Shown one piece after another: positions 46,535 to 56,081 of a stretch of DNA of 64,000 nt. The stretch spans positions 558,001 to 622,000 of the forward strand of contig NZ_JAJKLK010000003.1 in the NCBI RefSeq assembly GCF_020982545.1. The letters run 5' to 3'. A program made the position numbers and the translations under genes. Position 1 is the stretch's first letter; each line of letters opens with the position of its first letter. Under the pieces are notes generated by a model. The model saw nothing but the letters and a program-made list of their open reading frames with translations. It was not told where the DNA came from and made no database searches. Source of the stretch: Streptomyces sp. MNU76 (lineage in GTDB: Bacteria > Actinomycetota > Actinomycetes > Streptomycetales > Streptomycetaceae).

Positions 46535-47385
46535 TGGGCGGCCCAGCCTTCCTCGAACGCGTCGGCCGGGACCGCCGGCAGCCGGTGCCGGCGCCGTGTG
46601 ATGTCCGGGCGGCAGGCGAGCAACGCCTCGGTGTACGGGTGTGAGATCTTGCCGTCGTGCAGTTGTGCCGACGTCAGCTCCTCCACGATCCGGCCCCTGT
46701 ACATCACCAGGATCCGATCGCAGAGGGCCCCGACGAGTTCGATGTCGTGCGTGATGAAGACCAACGACGTGCCGCGTTCGCGCCGCAGTTCGGCGATCAG
46801 GGCGACGACCTCGGCCTGCGTGGTGACGTCGAGTGCGGTCGTGGGCTCGTCCGCGAGCAGCAGGCGCGGATCGCGCATGAGGGCGGCGGCGATCATCACC
46901 CGCTGCAGCATGCCGCCGGAGAGTTCGTGCGGGAAACAGCCGAGGATCCGCGCAGGATCCTTGATGCGCACCTGGTGGAGCAGCTCCTGGGCGCGGGCGG
47001 TCGCGTCCCGGCGTTGTTCGCGGCCTTCCCTCCGGTAGGTCTCGGTGAGGAGGTCGCCGATGCGGTGGACCGGGTTGATCGCCGCGTGCGGGTCCTGGAA
47101 CACCATGGCGACGTGGTCACGGCGCAGTCGCGTCAGCTCCCGAGGGGACATCGCGGGGACGGACCGCCCGTCGAACCGGATGTCGCCGTCGATCCTCGCG
47201 CTCGGCGGGTGCAGTGCGGCGACCGCCCGGATCGTCAGCGTCTTGCCGGAGCCCGACTCGCCGACGATCCCGACCGTTTCCCCGGCACCCACGGTGAACG
47301 AGACGCCGTGCAGAAGCTCCTGTTCCGGGCGGCCGGGGCCGCCGAGGGCGAGGCGAAGGCCGTCCACTTCGAGCAGCGGTGTCAT
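46531..47385 (-). CDS. Oligopeptide-type ABC transporter ATPase (DppD/OppD-like)
   Basis: 284 residues. Walker A GESGSGKT is near residue 42, the Q-loop FQDPHAAINP near 95, the variant signature LSGGMLQR near 151, and Walker B LLLADEPTTALD near 171. Ends with the HPYTEALLACRPD segment. It contains no extended cysteine cluster of the iron-sulfur DppD type. ATG 47385 overlaps the permease stop (ATGA). Pairs with the DppF-like ATPase. Confidence 0.9.
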   Translation of the reverse strand: MTPLLEVDGLRLALGGPGRPEQELLHGVSFTVGAGETVGIVGESGSGKTLTIRAVAALHPPSARIDGDIRFDGRSVPAMSPRELTRLRRDHVAMVFQDPHAAINPVHRIGDLLTETYRREGREQRRDATARAQELLHQVRIKDPARILGCFPHELSGGMLQRVMIAAALMRDPRLLLADEPTTALDVTTQAEVVALIAELRRERGTSLVFITHDIELVGALCDRILVMYRGRIVEELTSAQLHDGKISHPYTEALLACRPDITRRRHRLPAVPADAFEEGWAAQ

Positions 47386-48239
47386 CGTCGGCCCCCTTCG
47401 CGGCGCCCGGACAGGAGGTCACCGAGACTGATGAAGCACACGACGGCCAGGACCAGGGCGATCCCCGCGTACAGGGATTCCTGGGGGAAGCCACGGACGA
47501 TGCTGCTCTGTCCCGTGTTGATCATCTTGCCCCAGTCGGCGGTCGGGTCCTGCACACCGAGACCGAGGAACGAGATGCCGGCCAGCTCGACCATCGCGTA
47601 GCCGAAGGACATGGTCACCTGGGCGACGATCACCGGCCACAGATTGGGCAGGACGTGCCGGACGCACAGCCTGACCGGTCCGAATCCCTGGGTGTACAGA
47701 GCCTGTACGTACGGCTCGTTCACCTCGCGCAGCGCGCTGGCGCGGACCAGCCGTCCGATGGCCGGGACGAAGGAGATGGAGACCGCGAGAGCGGCCGAGA
47801 ACAGACCCGGGGACACGACCGTGACGAACAGCAGCGCCAGCAGCATCGACGGGAAGGAGAACACCAGGTCGAAGAGCCGGCCGACCAGGGAGTCGACCCA
47901 GCCGCGCTGCCAGGCGGCGAGGACACCGAGGGCCGTGCCCATCGACGTGGCGACCAGGACCACCACGAGCGGGCCGAGCAGCGCGGTCCGTGAGCCGGAC
48001 ACCAGGCGTGAGAACAGGTCACGGCCGGATGCGTCGGTGCCGAGCCAGTGCTCCGACGACGGAGCCTGCAGTACGGACAGGACGTCTCCGCTGTTCGGAT
48101 CCTGCGGGGCGATCAGCGGGGCGCACACGGCGAGCAGCACCAGCAGCACGGCGAACGCGCCGAAACACCGGATCGCCACCGTCGTCGCGACCCCGGAGCC
48201 GCGCCGGAGCCGGAGCCGGGCCGTCACGAGGGCGCTCAC
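47382..48239 (-). CDS. ABC transporter permease (DppC-like)
   Basis: 285 residues, five to six transmembrane helices. The N-terminal region HWLGTDASGRDLFSRLVSGSR near residues 64-84 is diagnostic for DppC/OppC. The EAA-type loop is VQALYTQGFGPVRLCVRHVLP near 177-197. GTG 48239 overlaps the DppB-like stop (GTGA). Forms the channel with the DppB-like permease. Confidence 0.9.
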   Translation of the reverse strand: MSALVTARLRLRRGSGVATTVAIRCFGAFAVLLVLLAVCAPLIAPQDPNSGDVLSVLQAPSSEHWLGTDASGRDLFSRLVSGSRTALLGPLVVVLVATSMGTALGVLAAWQRGWVDSLVGRLFDLVFSFPSMLLALLFVTVVSPGLFSAALAVSISFVPAIGRLVRASALREVNEPYVQALYTQGFGPVRLCVRHVLPNLWPVIVAQVTMSFGYAMVELAGISFLGLGVQDPTADWGKMINTGQSSIVRGFPQESLYAGIALVLAVVCFISLGDLLSGRREGGRR

Positions 48240-49234
48240 CGGGTGTCACCCGTACGCGTGCGCGGGTCGATGAGCCCGTACAGGACGTCGACGAGGGCGT
48301 TCACCAGGAGGAACGCCGCGATGACCAGGATGCTCGTGCTCTGCACGACGGCATAGTCCTTCCGTGTGATGGCCTGGATCAGCAGGGAGCCCACCCCGTC
48401 GAGGCCGAAGGCGTTCTCGACGATCACCGTGCCGGCGATGAGACCGGCGGCGACGATGCCCGCGATGGTCGTGATCGGCAGCAGCGCGTTGCGGACGACG
48501 TGTCGGCGCAGAACGGTGCCCGGGTCGAGTCCGCGCGCGACGGCGGTGGTCACGTGGTCCCGCTGCTCCTCCTCCTTGACGGCGGCCCGCGTCACCCGGG
48601 CGATCGCGGCGCTGCTCGACAGCGCTAGCGTCACGGCGGGCAGGGTCAGGTGGTGCAGGCGTCCGAGCAGGCCGTCTCCGCTGCCGAAGACGGGAAACCA
48701 GTCGAGGTAGAGCGAGAAGACCGTGATCAGGAGGATCGCGATCACATAGGTCGGAGTTGCCAGGGCCACGGAGAGCAGGACGGAGATCCCGGTGTCGGCT
48801 GCCCGGCCCGCGCGGGCCGCTACGAGCCCCACCACGAAGCCGAACACCAGGACCAGGACACCTCCGTAGGCCACCAGCAGGGCGGTGGTGGGGATCCGCG
48901 CGGCGATCAGCGACGAGACGTTCTCCCGGAGGGTGAAGGAGGTGCCGAGGTCGCCGTGGAGAAGACCGGTGAGCCAGTGCCCGTACTGGACGAGCAGTGG
49001 CCGGTCGAAGTGGAACTGTGCGTTCAGGCGCTGGACGGCCTCCGGGTCGCCGGCCTTGGCACCCAGCATGATCTCGACCGGGTCGCCCGGCGCGAGTTGC
49101 AGTGCGGTGAAGATCAGGAAGCTCGCCACGAGGAGCGTGAGTGCCATCTGGGCGAGACGTCCCGCCGCCGCCACGAGCACTCCGGTCCACTGTCGGCCGG
49201 CGGAGCGGGGCAGGCTGTGTTCGACGATGGCCAA
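48236..49234 (-). CDS. ABC transporter permease (DppB-like), first gene of the transporter operon
   Basis: About 332 residues with six transmembrane helices. QLAPGDPVEIMLG and YGHWLTGLLHGDLGTSF are DppB/OppB landmarks, and VARGLDPGTVLRRHVVRNALLP is the EAA loop. Start choice: a strong aggagg lies just before TTG 49234, so TTG is proposed. GTG 49273 would place the ribosome site inside the coding region and has a poor site of its own. The permeases and ATPases overlap by 4 bp each, so they are one translationally coupled unit. Confidence 0.85.
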   Translation of the reverse strand: MAIVEHSLPRSAGRQWTGVLVAAAGRLAQMALTLLVASFLIFTALQLAPGDPVEIMLGAKAGDPEAVQRLNAQFHFDRPLLVQYGHWLTGLLHGDLGTSFTLRENVSSLIAARIPTTALLVAYGGVLVLVFGFVVGLVAARAGRAADTGISVLLSVALATPTYVIAILLITVFSLYLDWFPVFGSGDGLLGRLHHLTLPAVTLALSSSAAIARVTRAAVKEEEQRDHVTTAVARGLDPGTVLRRHVVRNALLPITTIAGIVAAGLIAGTVIVENAFGLDGVGSLLIQAITRKDYAVVQSTSILVIAAFLLVNALVDVLYGLIDPRTRTGDTR

Positions 49235-49349
49235 AGCTCCTCCTCTTGGTTGACCTGGGAACGGTTGCTGCACGATAGGTGCTTTTCGGCCATGTATTCC
49301 GGCGGGAAGGGCGCTGATTCTGCGACGCGGAATGACGACGCGTAATGAC

Positions 49350-49375
49350 GAGACGGAGAGACGAGACGGAGAGAC
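49350..49375. repeat. 13-bp tandem duplication
   Basis: GAGACGGAGAGAC occurs twice head to tail (49350-49362, 49363-49375), in the gap between the amidohydrolase and the transporter operon. Confidence 0.85.
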
Positions 49376-49379
49376 GCGG

Positions 49380-49396
49380 CGCCCCGCGGCGGGGCG
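49380..49396 (-). terminator. Short hairpin after the amidohydrolase gene
   Basis: CGCCCCG at 49380-49386 pairs with CGGGGCG at 49390-49396 around a 3-base loop, 7 bp past the stop codon at 49403. Weak evidence that the transporter operon is transcribed separately. Confidence 0.5.
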
Positions 49397-49402
49397 TCGG
49401 CG

Positions 49403-51073
49403 TCAGCGGTGCCCGTACACCTGTCGGCCACCGATCCAGGTGCCGACGACCGCCGTCTCCGCGATCTCGTGCCGTGAGCCCAGGAAGGGGTCACGGTCGA
49501 GGAGCACCAGATCGGCCAGGTATCCGGGTTCGAGCCGTCCCGTCTGCCGTTCGCGGCCGTTGAGGTGGGCGACACCGTGGGTGTAGGCGTCCCACGCCAC
49601 GACCAGCGGGAGGCGCTGGTGTGGGAGGAACGGCTCGGTGTCGGGCGGGGCGTGCTCGGCCGTGCGGTTGACGGCGACGTGCATGCCTTCCAGCGGACTG
49701 GCGCTGGTGACCGGCCAGTCGCTGCCGCCCGCCAGTACGGCGCCGGCGCGGTGCAGGTCCAGGAACGGGTACTGCCGGTCCGCCAGGGAGGGGTTCAGGA
49801 ACGGGATGGTCAGCTCCGTCATCTGGGGATCGTGACGCGCCCAGAGAGGCTGGATGTTGGCGACCGCCCCGAGCCGGGCGAACCGCGGCACGTCCTCGGG
49901 CCGCACGATCTGAAGATGGGCCACGTGGTGGCGCAGGCCCGAGTCGCCGTTGACCTGCCGGGCGTGGGCGACCGCGTCCAGCGCGTCCGTCACCGCCTGG
50001 TCCCCGATGGCGTGGAAGTGCGCCTGGAAGCCGTGCGCGTCCACCGTCGCGACGACCTCCCGCAGCACGTCGCGGTCGATGAAACTGATTCCATGGTTGC
50101 CGGTGTCATGCCCACAGCGGTCCCGGTACGGCCGGCTCAGCGAGGCTGTGAAGCTCTCCGTGACCCCGTCGATCATGATCTTGACCGCGTCGGCCCGGAA
50201 GAGGTCGTCATGGCCCCGGACGCCGTTGCCCGGGCTGTCATGGCCCCGCGCGCGTTCCCGGCGGGCGACGAGGTCGGTGATCTGGCCGGTGCCGCGGTCG
50301 CGGTCCCACCACAGGGCGCCGTTGACCCGCGCCTTCAGAGCGCCGTCGGCCAGCACGTCCAGGTAGACGTCCATCGCGTCGAGCCCGGGGCCCAGCACAC
50401 GCAGCAGTGCGTCCTGCCACTGGGTGATCCCCTGGGCCAGACAGTGTTCCTGGCCACGCAGCAGCCCTTCGACCAGCGCACGGCGGGTGGGCGCCGGTGC
50501 CACCCTGGCAACCAGCTGTACCGCGCCCTCGTGCAGCGTTCCCGCGGGGCCGCCGTCGGGGTCCCGTTCGATGCGGCCGTCCGCAGGGTCGGCCGTGGTC
50601 GCGTCGACGCCGGCGAGTGCGAGAGCGCGGGAGTTGGCCCAGGCGCCGTGGTGGTCACGGTTGCGCAGGAACACGGGCCGGTCGGGAACGACGCGGTCGA
50701 GGAGACTCCGGTGGGGGGTGCCTCTCGGGAAATGCGCCATGGACCATCCGCCGCCGAGGATCCAGGGTTCGTCCGGGTGGTCCGCGGCGTAGGCGGCGAT
50801 CACGTCCAGGCACTCCTCGGCGGACGTGCAGTGGTCCAGGTGGCACTGCCCGAGCTGCAGTCCCCCCATGGTCGGGTGCATGTGCGAGTCACCGAAGGCG
50901 GGGCTGATCAGGCCGCCGCCGACATCGACGATCTCGGCGGCCGGGCCCGCCGCCTCGAGGACGTCGCTGTCGGGCCCGACGGCGATGATGCGCCCGTCCC
51001 GCACGGCCACCCCGCCGGGCCGGGTGCCGACTCCGGTGACGTACCGGCGGCCGTTGACGAAGGCGATGCTCAT
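49403..51073 (-). CDS. Amidohydrolase, YtcJ-like (amidohydrolase_3)
   Basis: 556 residues of the metal-dependent amidohydrolase superfamily, YtcJ branch. HMHPT near residue 66 gives the first metal ligands; HFHAIGD near 363 and the aspartate in AGGSDWPV near 461 complete the site. Lys in DAVKIMIDG may be the bridging residue. YtcJ-like enzymes hydrolyse N-acyl or cyclic amide bonds; the substrate here is unknown. Start ATG 51073. It sits between an amidase and a peptide-type importer, suggesting that imported amides are hydrolysed. Confidence 0.85.
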   Translation of the reverse strand: MSIAFVNGRRYVTGVGTRPGGVAVRDGRIIAVGPDSDVLEAAGPAAEIVDVGGGLISPAFGDSHMHPTMGGLQLGQCHLDHCTSAEECLDVIAAYAADHPDEPWILGGGWSMAHFPRGTPHRSLLDRVVPDRPVFLRNRDHHGAWANSRALALAGVDATTADPADGRIERDPDGGPAGTLHEGAVQLVARVAPAPTRRALVEGLLRGQEHCLAQGITQWQDALLRVLGPGLDAMDVYLDVLADGALKARVNGALWWDRDRGTGQITDLVARRERARGHDSPGNGVRGHDDLFRADAVKIMIDGVTESFTASLSRPYRDRCGHDTGNHGISFIDRDVLREVVATVDAHGFQAHFHAIGDQAVTDALDAVAHARQVNGDSGLRHHVAHLQIVRPEDVPRFARLGAVANIQPLWARHDPQMTELTIPFLNPSLADRQYPFLDLHRAGAVLAGGSDWPVTSASPLEGMHVAVNRTAEHAPPDTEPFLPHQRLPLVVAWDAYTHGVAHLNGRERQTGRLEPGYLADLVLLDRDPFLGSRHEIAETAVVGTWIGGRQVYGHR

Positions 51074-51140
51074 GGGCTCTCCTCGGCGGAAGTGGCGGAA
51101 GTGGTGAGGGGGGTGGACTGGCGGGCGCCGGGTCGCGCGG

Positions 51141-52622
51141 TCACCCGGAGGTCTCGCCGAGCGGCGGCGCGCTGAACCCGCCGACGCTCTCGGAGATCAG
51201 GCGGGCCGCGGCGATGGCGCTGCGGTCGCGGTACGGAGCGGCGACGACCTGCATGCCGACCGGCAGCCCGTGACGGTCGAGCCCGACGGGCGCCGAGACG
51301 GCCGGCAGACCGAGCACTCCCACCGCGCCGCACCAGCGCGTCAGCGCGGGCCGCCACGGATGGCGTTCGCCGTTCAGTTCGAAGCGCCTCGCTTGGACCG
51401 GCTCGCTGTGGTCGTGGGGGAGAGCGGTCGTCATGACCGTCGGGGTGACGACCACGTCGTAGTCCTCGAACAGCTCCCGCCACCGCCGGCGCAGGATCAG
51501 GCGCTGCCGGTGCAGGGACAGCCACTCCCGGTGGGTGAGGCCCAGGGCGCGGTGGTGCAGCTCGGCCATGGGCGACTCGGTACGCAGCCGCCCCAAGGCG
51601 CGGTGCAGCTCCTCGAAGCCCGCGTCGTCCGTGGCGCCGCCTACGTCCGCCATGAAGAGCAGCTCGAACAGCTCCCCGAGCCGGTCGAGGCCACCCGGCG
51701 GCAGCACGCCGTAGGTGACGCGGGCGCCGTCGTCCGCCAGGGAGCGGCAGGCCGTGTGCAGCACGTCGAGAGTCGCCGGGTCGACCCCGGTCACGGGGTC
51801 GTCGAACCAGGCGAGCACGCGCAGCTCCCGGTGCGTGGTGAACGGCGCCCTCGGCAGGTCCGGCCGGAGCCCGCCGCGATCGCCCCGGGGCGTGGTGAGC
51901 ACGGTCAGGGCCAGGTCCAGATCATCGGCGCCCCGGGCCAGTGGACCGCACACGGCGACGTCGGGCACGGTCAGGTCCGTTCCTTCGGCTTCGTCCGGAT
52001 GCGGAACCGCACCCCGCATCGGCACGACGCCCCAGGTGGGCTTCAGGCCGTGGACGCCGCACCAGGCGGCGGGGATGCGGATGGATCCGCCCATGTCGCT
52101 GCCGAGGTCGAGCGCGGTCATCCCGGCCGCCACCGCCGCGGCCGAGCCGCCCGAGGAGCCGCCGGTGGTGCGCTCGCGGTTCCAGGGGTTGCGGGTGGTG
52201 CCGTGCAGGGCGTTGTAGGCCTGCCCGTCGGAGGCGAACTCGGGCAGGTTCGAGCGGCCGAGGACGAGGGCCCCCGCACCCCGCAACCGGGCGACCGCCT
52301 CGGAGTCGTCCTCGGGCACGTGGTCCCGCAGACTCTCGGATCCGTACGTCGACAGGACACCACGGACCTTCTGGTCGTGTTTGACGGTGATCGGCAGGCC
52401 GTGCAGGGGGCCCACCGGGCCGCCCGCGCGGCGGGTCTCGTCGGCCCGGCGGGCTTCCGCGAGGGTGCGGTCCGCGTCGAGGGTCACGATCGCGTTGACC
52501 CAGGGATGGGCCGCGATCCGGTCCAGGTACGCCCGGACCAGCTCGACGCTGGAGAACTCACCGCGACGCAGGCCCGCAAGGGTCTGTGTCGCGGTCGCGG
52601 ACTCGATCGGTTGCGTGTCCAT
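51141..52622 (-). CDS. Amidase (amidase signature family)
   Basis: 493 residues. The Ser-cisSer-Lys triad is visible: Lys in ITVKHDQK near 84, cis-Ser in GGSSGGSAAAVAAGM near 159, and nucleophile Ser in GSDMGGSIRIPA near 183. Family members hydrolyse aliphatic or aryl amides, or act in GatA-like roles; the absence of GatB/C neighbours argues for a catabolic amidase. Start ATG 52622 (MDTQPIES); the longer upstream frame overlaps the ALDH gene and is a shadow. It precedes the YtcJ-like gene by 67 bp. Confidence 0.88.
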   Translation of the reverse strand: MDTQPIESATATQTLAGLRRGEFSSVELVRAYLDRIAAHPWVNAIVTLDADRTLAEARRADETRRAGGPVGPLHGLPITVKHDQKVRGVLSTYGSESLRDHVPEDDSEAVARLRGAGALVLGRSNLPEFASDGQAYNALHGTTRNPWNRERTTGGSSGGSAAAVAAGMTALDLGSDMGGSIRIPAAWCGVHGLKPTWGVVPMRGAVPHPDEAEGTDLTVPDVAVCGPLARGADDLDLALTVLTTPRGDRGGLRPDLPRAPFTTHRELRVLAWFDDPVTGVDPATLDVLHTACRSLADDGARVTYGVLPPGGLDRLGELFELLFMADVGGATDDAGFEELHRALGRLRTESPMAELHHRALGLTHREWLSLHRQRLILRRRWRELFEDYDVVVTPTVMTTALPHDHSEPVQARRFELNGERHPWRPALTRWCGAVGVLGLPAVSAPVGLDRHGLPVGMQVVAAPYRDRSAIAAARLISESVGGFSAPPLGETSG

Positions 52623-52807
52623 GGGTCTGTCGCCTGCCTGGATGAACTTCGGGGACGTCCCCGTGCCGGATGCCCGGAACGGTGTGCCGCACAAGCGGAC
52701 ATGGCGTCCGAACATGTCAGTGGTATATGTCTCTGCGGTGGTGTTCCGGAGACCTGCGCCCGCGGGCGCCCGCCTCGGAGGCGTACGTCGCAGAACGGAT
52801 GTATGTC

Positions 52808-54268
52808 TCAGAACGGATAGGGAGCGATGTCGGCCCGCGCGGTGAGCCACTGCGTCTCCGTGAACGCCTCGATGTTGGCGGCAGCGCCGCCGAACCGCGC
52901 ACCGGTCCCCGAGGCCGCGACGCCCCCGAAGGGCACATGGGCCTCGTCCGCGACCGTCTGCTCGTTGATGTGGACGATCCCGCTGGGCACCGCGTCCGCC
53001 ACCCGCATCGCCGCGCCGACCTCGCCGAGGATCCCCAGCGACAGTCCGTACTCGGTCGCGGCGGCGGCGGCGACCGCCTCGTCGACGTCGGAGAACGAAC
53101 GTACCGGCGCCACCGGGCCGAAGATCTCCTCCGCCCATGCCCGGTTCCCGTCCTGGACGTCGGCCAGCACGGTCGGACGGTAGAAGAGGTCCTCGTACTG
53201 GCCGCCGGTGAGGAGTTCCGCGCCGGCGCAGACGCTGTCCTGCACCAGCTCGTGCACGCGGTCCCGCTGCGCGGAGTCGATGAGGGGGCCGAGGGCCACC
53301 TCGGCCGTATGAGGGTCCCCCACCGGCAGGTGCGACGCCTTGTCGGCGAGCAGCGCGAGGTACTGCTCGTACAGCGACTCGTGGACGAGGTGCCGGCCCG
53401 TGCTCATGCAGATCTGTCCCTGGTGCAGGAACGAGCCGAACGCCCCCGCCGAGGCGGCACGTTCCACGTCCGCGCCCGGGAGCACGATGAGCGCGTTGTT
53501 CCCGCCCAGTTCGAGATGGGTCCTCTTGAGGTGCTGGGCGCCCAGCGCGCCCACGCGCCGTCCGGCCGCGGTGGATCCGGTGAAGGACACCACGCGTACC
53601 GGCGCGGCGGTCACCGCCGCCTCACCGACGTCCGCGCCGCCCGGCAGGACCTGCAGCACGCCCGCCGGGAGGCCCGCCTCCTCGAGGATCCGCGCGAGGA
53701 CCACACCGCCGCAGACGGCGGTGCGCGGGTCCGGCTTGAGCAGGACCGCGTTGCCCAGGGCCAGGGCGGGTGCGACCGAGCGGATCGAGAGGATCAGGGG
53801 GAAGTTGAAGGGGGAGATCACGGACACGACGCCCGCGGGCCGGCGACGGGCGAGGTTCCACCGGCCGGACGTGGACGCCAGCACCTCCCCGGCGGGATGC
53901 GTGGGCAGCGCCGCCGCCTCGTAGCACTCCTGCGCCGCCGTGTGCACTTCGAGGCCGGCCTTGACAGGTACCGAGCCGGCTTCGCGGACCAGCCACTCGG
54001 TCACCTCGGCGGCGTGGCTGGTCCACAGGTCCCCGGCCCGGCGCAGGAGCGCGGCCCTTTCCTCGGGCGGCGTCGCCGACCAGTCCCGCTGTGCCGCCGC
54101 CGCGATGCCGGCGGCGCGGTGCATGTCCTCGGGTGCGGCGAGACCCACGGTGCCGAGACTCCGTCCCGTGGCGGGCTCGGTGACGGCCGCCTTGCCGCCC
54201 CGGCCCTCGGTCCAGGTGTCGAGCCGGATGTGGGTGGACCACCGGCCGTCGTCGAGTAGTGCTGCCAT
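52808..54268 (-). CDS. Aldehyde dehydrogenase (benzaldehyde/vanillin dehydrogenase-like)
   Basis: 486 residues. PFNFPLILSIRSVAPALALGN near 148-168 is typical of the benzaldehyde/vanillin dehydrogenase branch. The general base is in HLELGGNNA near 252, the catalytic Cys in HQGQICMSTGRH near 286, and the coenzyme loop is FTGSTAAGRR. Oxidises aromatic or aliphatic aldehydes to acids with NAD(P). Start ATG 54268 follows aaggagc. Divergent from a second ALDH gene at 54480, with a 211-bp shared control region. Confidence 0.87.
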   Translation of the reverse strand: MAALLDDGRWSTHIRLDTWTEGRGGKAAVTEPATGRSLGTVGLAAPEDMHRAAGIAAAAQRDWSATPPEERAALLRRAGDLWTSHAAEVTEWLVREAGSVPVKAGLEVHTAAQECYEAAALPTHPAGEVLASTSGRWNLARRRPAGVVSVISPFNFPLILSIRSVAPALALGNAVLLKPDPRTAVCGGVVLARILEEAGLPAGVLQVLPGGADVGEAAVTAAPVRVVSFTGSTAAGRRVGALGAQHLKRTHLELGGNNALIVLPGADVERAASAGAFGSFLHQGQICMSTGRHLVHESLYEQYLALLADKASHLPVGDPHTAEVALGPLIDSAQRDRVHELVQDSVCAGAELLTGGQYEDLFYRPTVLADVQDGNRAWAEEIFGPVAPVRSFSDVDEAVAAAAATEYGLSLGILGEVGAAMRVADAVPSGIVHINEQTVADEAHVPFGGVAASGTGARFGGAAANIEAFTETQWLTARADIAPYPF

Positions 54269-54479
54269 GCCTGCTCCTTGCAGAGGATTCCGCCCCGAGG
54301 GAACGGGTGCACCGGGCGAGTCGCACGGAGGGCATCCTGCGCCGCCGGCCGGACGGTTCAGGCGGGAGCGCCCGGGAAGTTCTGCCCGGCAGAAAACGGT
54401 GCCCCGCCCGGCACCGGACACGGCCCCGCCGCCGTTGACTGACGCCGGTTCCCGACACCCGAGCGCTCAGGAGGCAGCG

Positions 54480-55970
54480 GTGCCCAGTGCGGCAGACGAG
54501 AAGAGGACGGCGCAGGTCGTCAGCGCGGGCCGGAGGTACCGGGCCGGGACCGCCCCGGTCGTGAACCCGGCGCGGACCGGCGAGATCGTCGGGACGTACA
54601 CGCTGGCCGGCCCGCGCGTGGTGGACGAGGTGGTCGGCAACGCCGTGGCCGCCGCAGCCGTCTGGGGGTCCCTGAGTGGGGCGGAGCGAGGACGGCTCCT
54701 GCACGCCGCCGCCGACGTGCTGGAGCGGGACACGGAGTCGCGGGCCGAGTTGCTCACCCGTGAGCAGGGCAAGGTGCTGTGGGAGTCGCGGCTGGACGTC
54801 GGCGGCGCACCCAGGCTGCTGCGCTACTACGCCGACATCGCACCGGCCGTGGACGAGGAGACCGTCGTCCGCGACGAGCGGGGCACCACCGTCGTCCGGC
54901 GCCTGCCCATGGGCCCGACCGTGGTCATCGTGCCCTGGAACTACCCCGTCTACCTGTGCATGATGGTGCTGGCCCCGGCGCTGGCGGCGGGCAACCCGGT
55001 GATCGTCAAGCCGTCCGAGTTCGCTCCGCTCGCGCTGACCGAGACCCTGGCCCTGCTCGCCTCGACCCTCCCGGACGGCGTCGTGAACGTCGTGCCCGGC
55101 CTCGGCGGCGAGGCCGGAGCCGCCCTGGTCTCCCACCCCGGCGTCCGCAAGGTCCTGTTCACCGGCGGCACCGAGAGCGGACGGGCCGTGCTGCGCGGCG
55201 CCGCCGACAACATCACGAGCGTGAGTCTGGAACTCGGCGGCAACGACCCCGCGATCGTCCTCGACACCGCCGTCCTCGACGACCGGCTGATGCGGGAGAT
55301 CCGCCGCTCGGTGTACACCTGCACGGGCCAGGTCTGCTTCAACATCAAGCGGCTGTACGTCCAGCGCGGTGTGTACGACGAGTTCGTCGACAAGTTCCGG
55401 GCGGCTGTCGACGAGATCGTCGTCGGTGACGGTCTCGACCCGGCCAGCACGATCGGGCCGCTCAACAACAGGCGGCAGTTCGAGTCGGTGACGGCTCTCC
55501 TGGAGTCCACCCGCGAGGCGGGCGCCCGGGTCGAGGTACTCGGGCGCCGGCTGGACGGCACCGGCTGGGACGACGGCTACTTCATGCTCCCGAGCGTCGT
55601 CACCGGCATTCCCCACGACTCGGCGCTCGTCTCCCGCGAACAGTTCGGCCCGACCGTGCCGGTCGTCCCGTTCGACGACGTCGAGGACGCGGTCCGGATG
55701 GCCAACGACACCGAGTTCGGCCTCGCGGCCTCCGTGTGGAGCGAGGACGCCGAGCACGCCCTGGCCGTGGGCCGTGGTGTCGCCGCGGGTTCCGTGTTCG
55801 TCAACTCCCACCGGGTCGGCAGCTCGGACATGACGATGCCCTTCGGCGGCATGAAGCGCAGCGGCCTGGGCCGCAACCACGGGATGTGGGCGATCGACGA
55901 GTGCAGTGAGCTGCAGGCACTGAGCCACCGGCCCGACACGTCCTCCTTTCCCGGACCCCCGATCCAGTAG
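54480..55970 (+). CDS. Aldehyde dehydrogenase (succinate-semialdehyde/lactaldehyde type)
   Basis: 496 residues. PWNYPVYLCMMVLAPALAAGN near 159-179 is the Asn-motif region, SLELGGNDP near 256 holds the general base, and TCTGQVCFNIKR near 290 holds the catalytic Cys. The C-terminus MPFGGMKRSGLGRNHG is a standard ALDH closure. Start GTG 54480 has aggagg 6 bases upstream. With the divergent ALDH it gives the island two aldehyde-oxidising enzymes, as expected if a cleavage step yields two aldehydes. Confidence 0.88.
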   Translation: MPSAADEKRTAQVVSAGRRYRAGTAPVVNPARTGEIVGTYTLAGPRVVDEVVGNAVAAAAVWGSLSGAERGRLLHAAADVLERDTESRAELLTREQGKVLWESRLDVGGAPRLLRYYADIAPAVDEETVVRDERGTTVVRRLPMGPTVVIVPWNYPVYLCMMVLAPALAAGNPVIVKPSEFAPLALTETLALLASTLPDGVVNVVPGLGGEAGAALVSHPGVRKVLFTGGTESGRAVLRGAADNITSVSLELGGNDPAIVLDTAVLDDRLMREIRRSVYTCTGQVCFNIKRLYVQRGVYDEFVDKFRAAVDEIVVGDGLDPASTIGPLNNRRQFESVTALLESTREAGARVEVLGRRLDGTGWDDGYFMLPSVVTGIPHDSALVSREQFGPTVPVVPFDDVEDAVRMANDTEFGLAASVWSEDAEHALAVGRGVAAGSVFVNSHRVGSSDMTMPFGGMKRSGLGRNHGMWAIDECSELQALSHRPDTSSFPGPPIQ

Positions 55971-56081
55971 GTCACGCGGTACCGGGCCGACGCGGCCCGG
56001 CCGTCACCCCTGGGCGATCCTGATCACCAGGACCGTCACCCGTCACCGGAGAGACCACCGAGCACAGAGCAGGAGAGCCAC

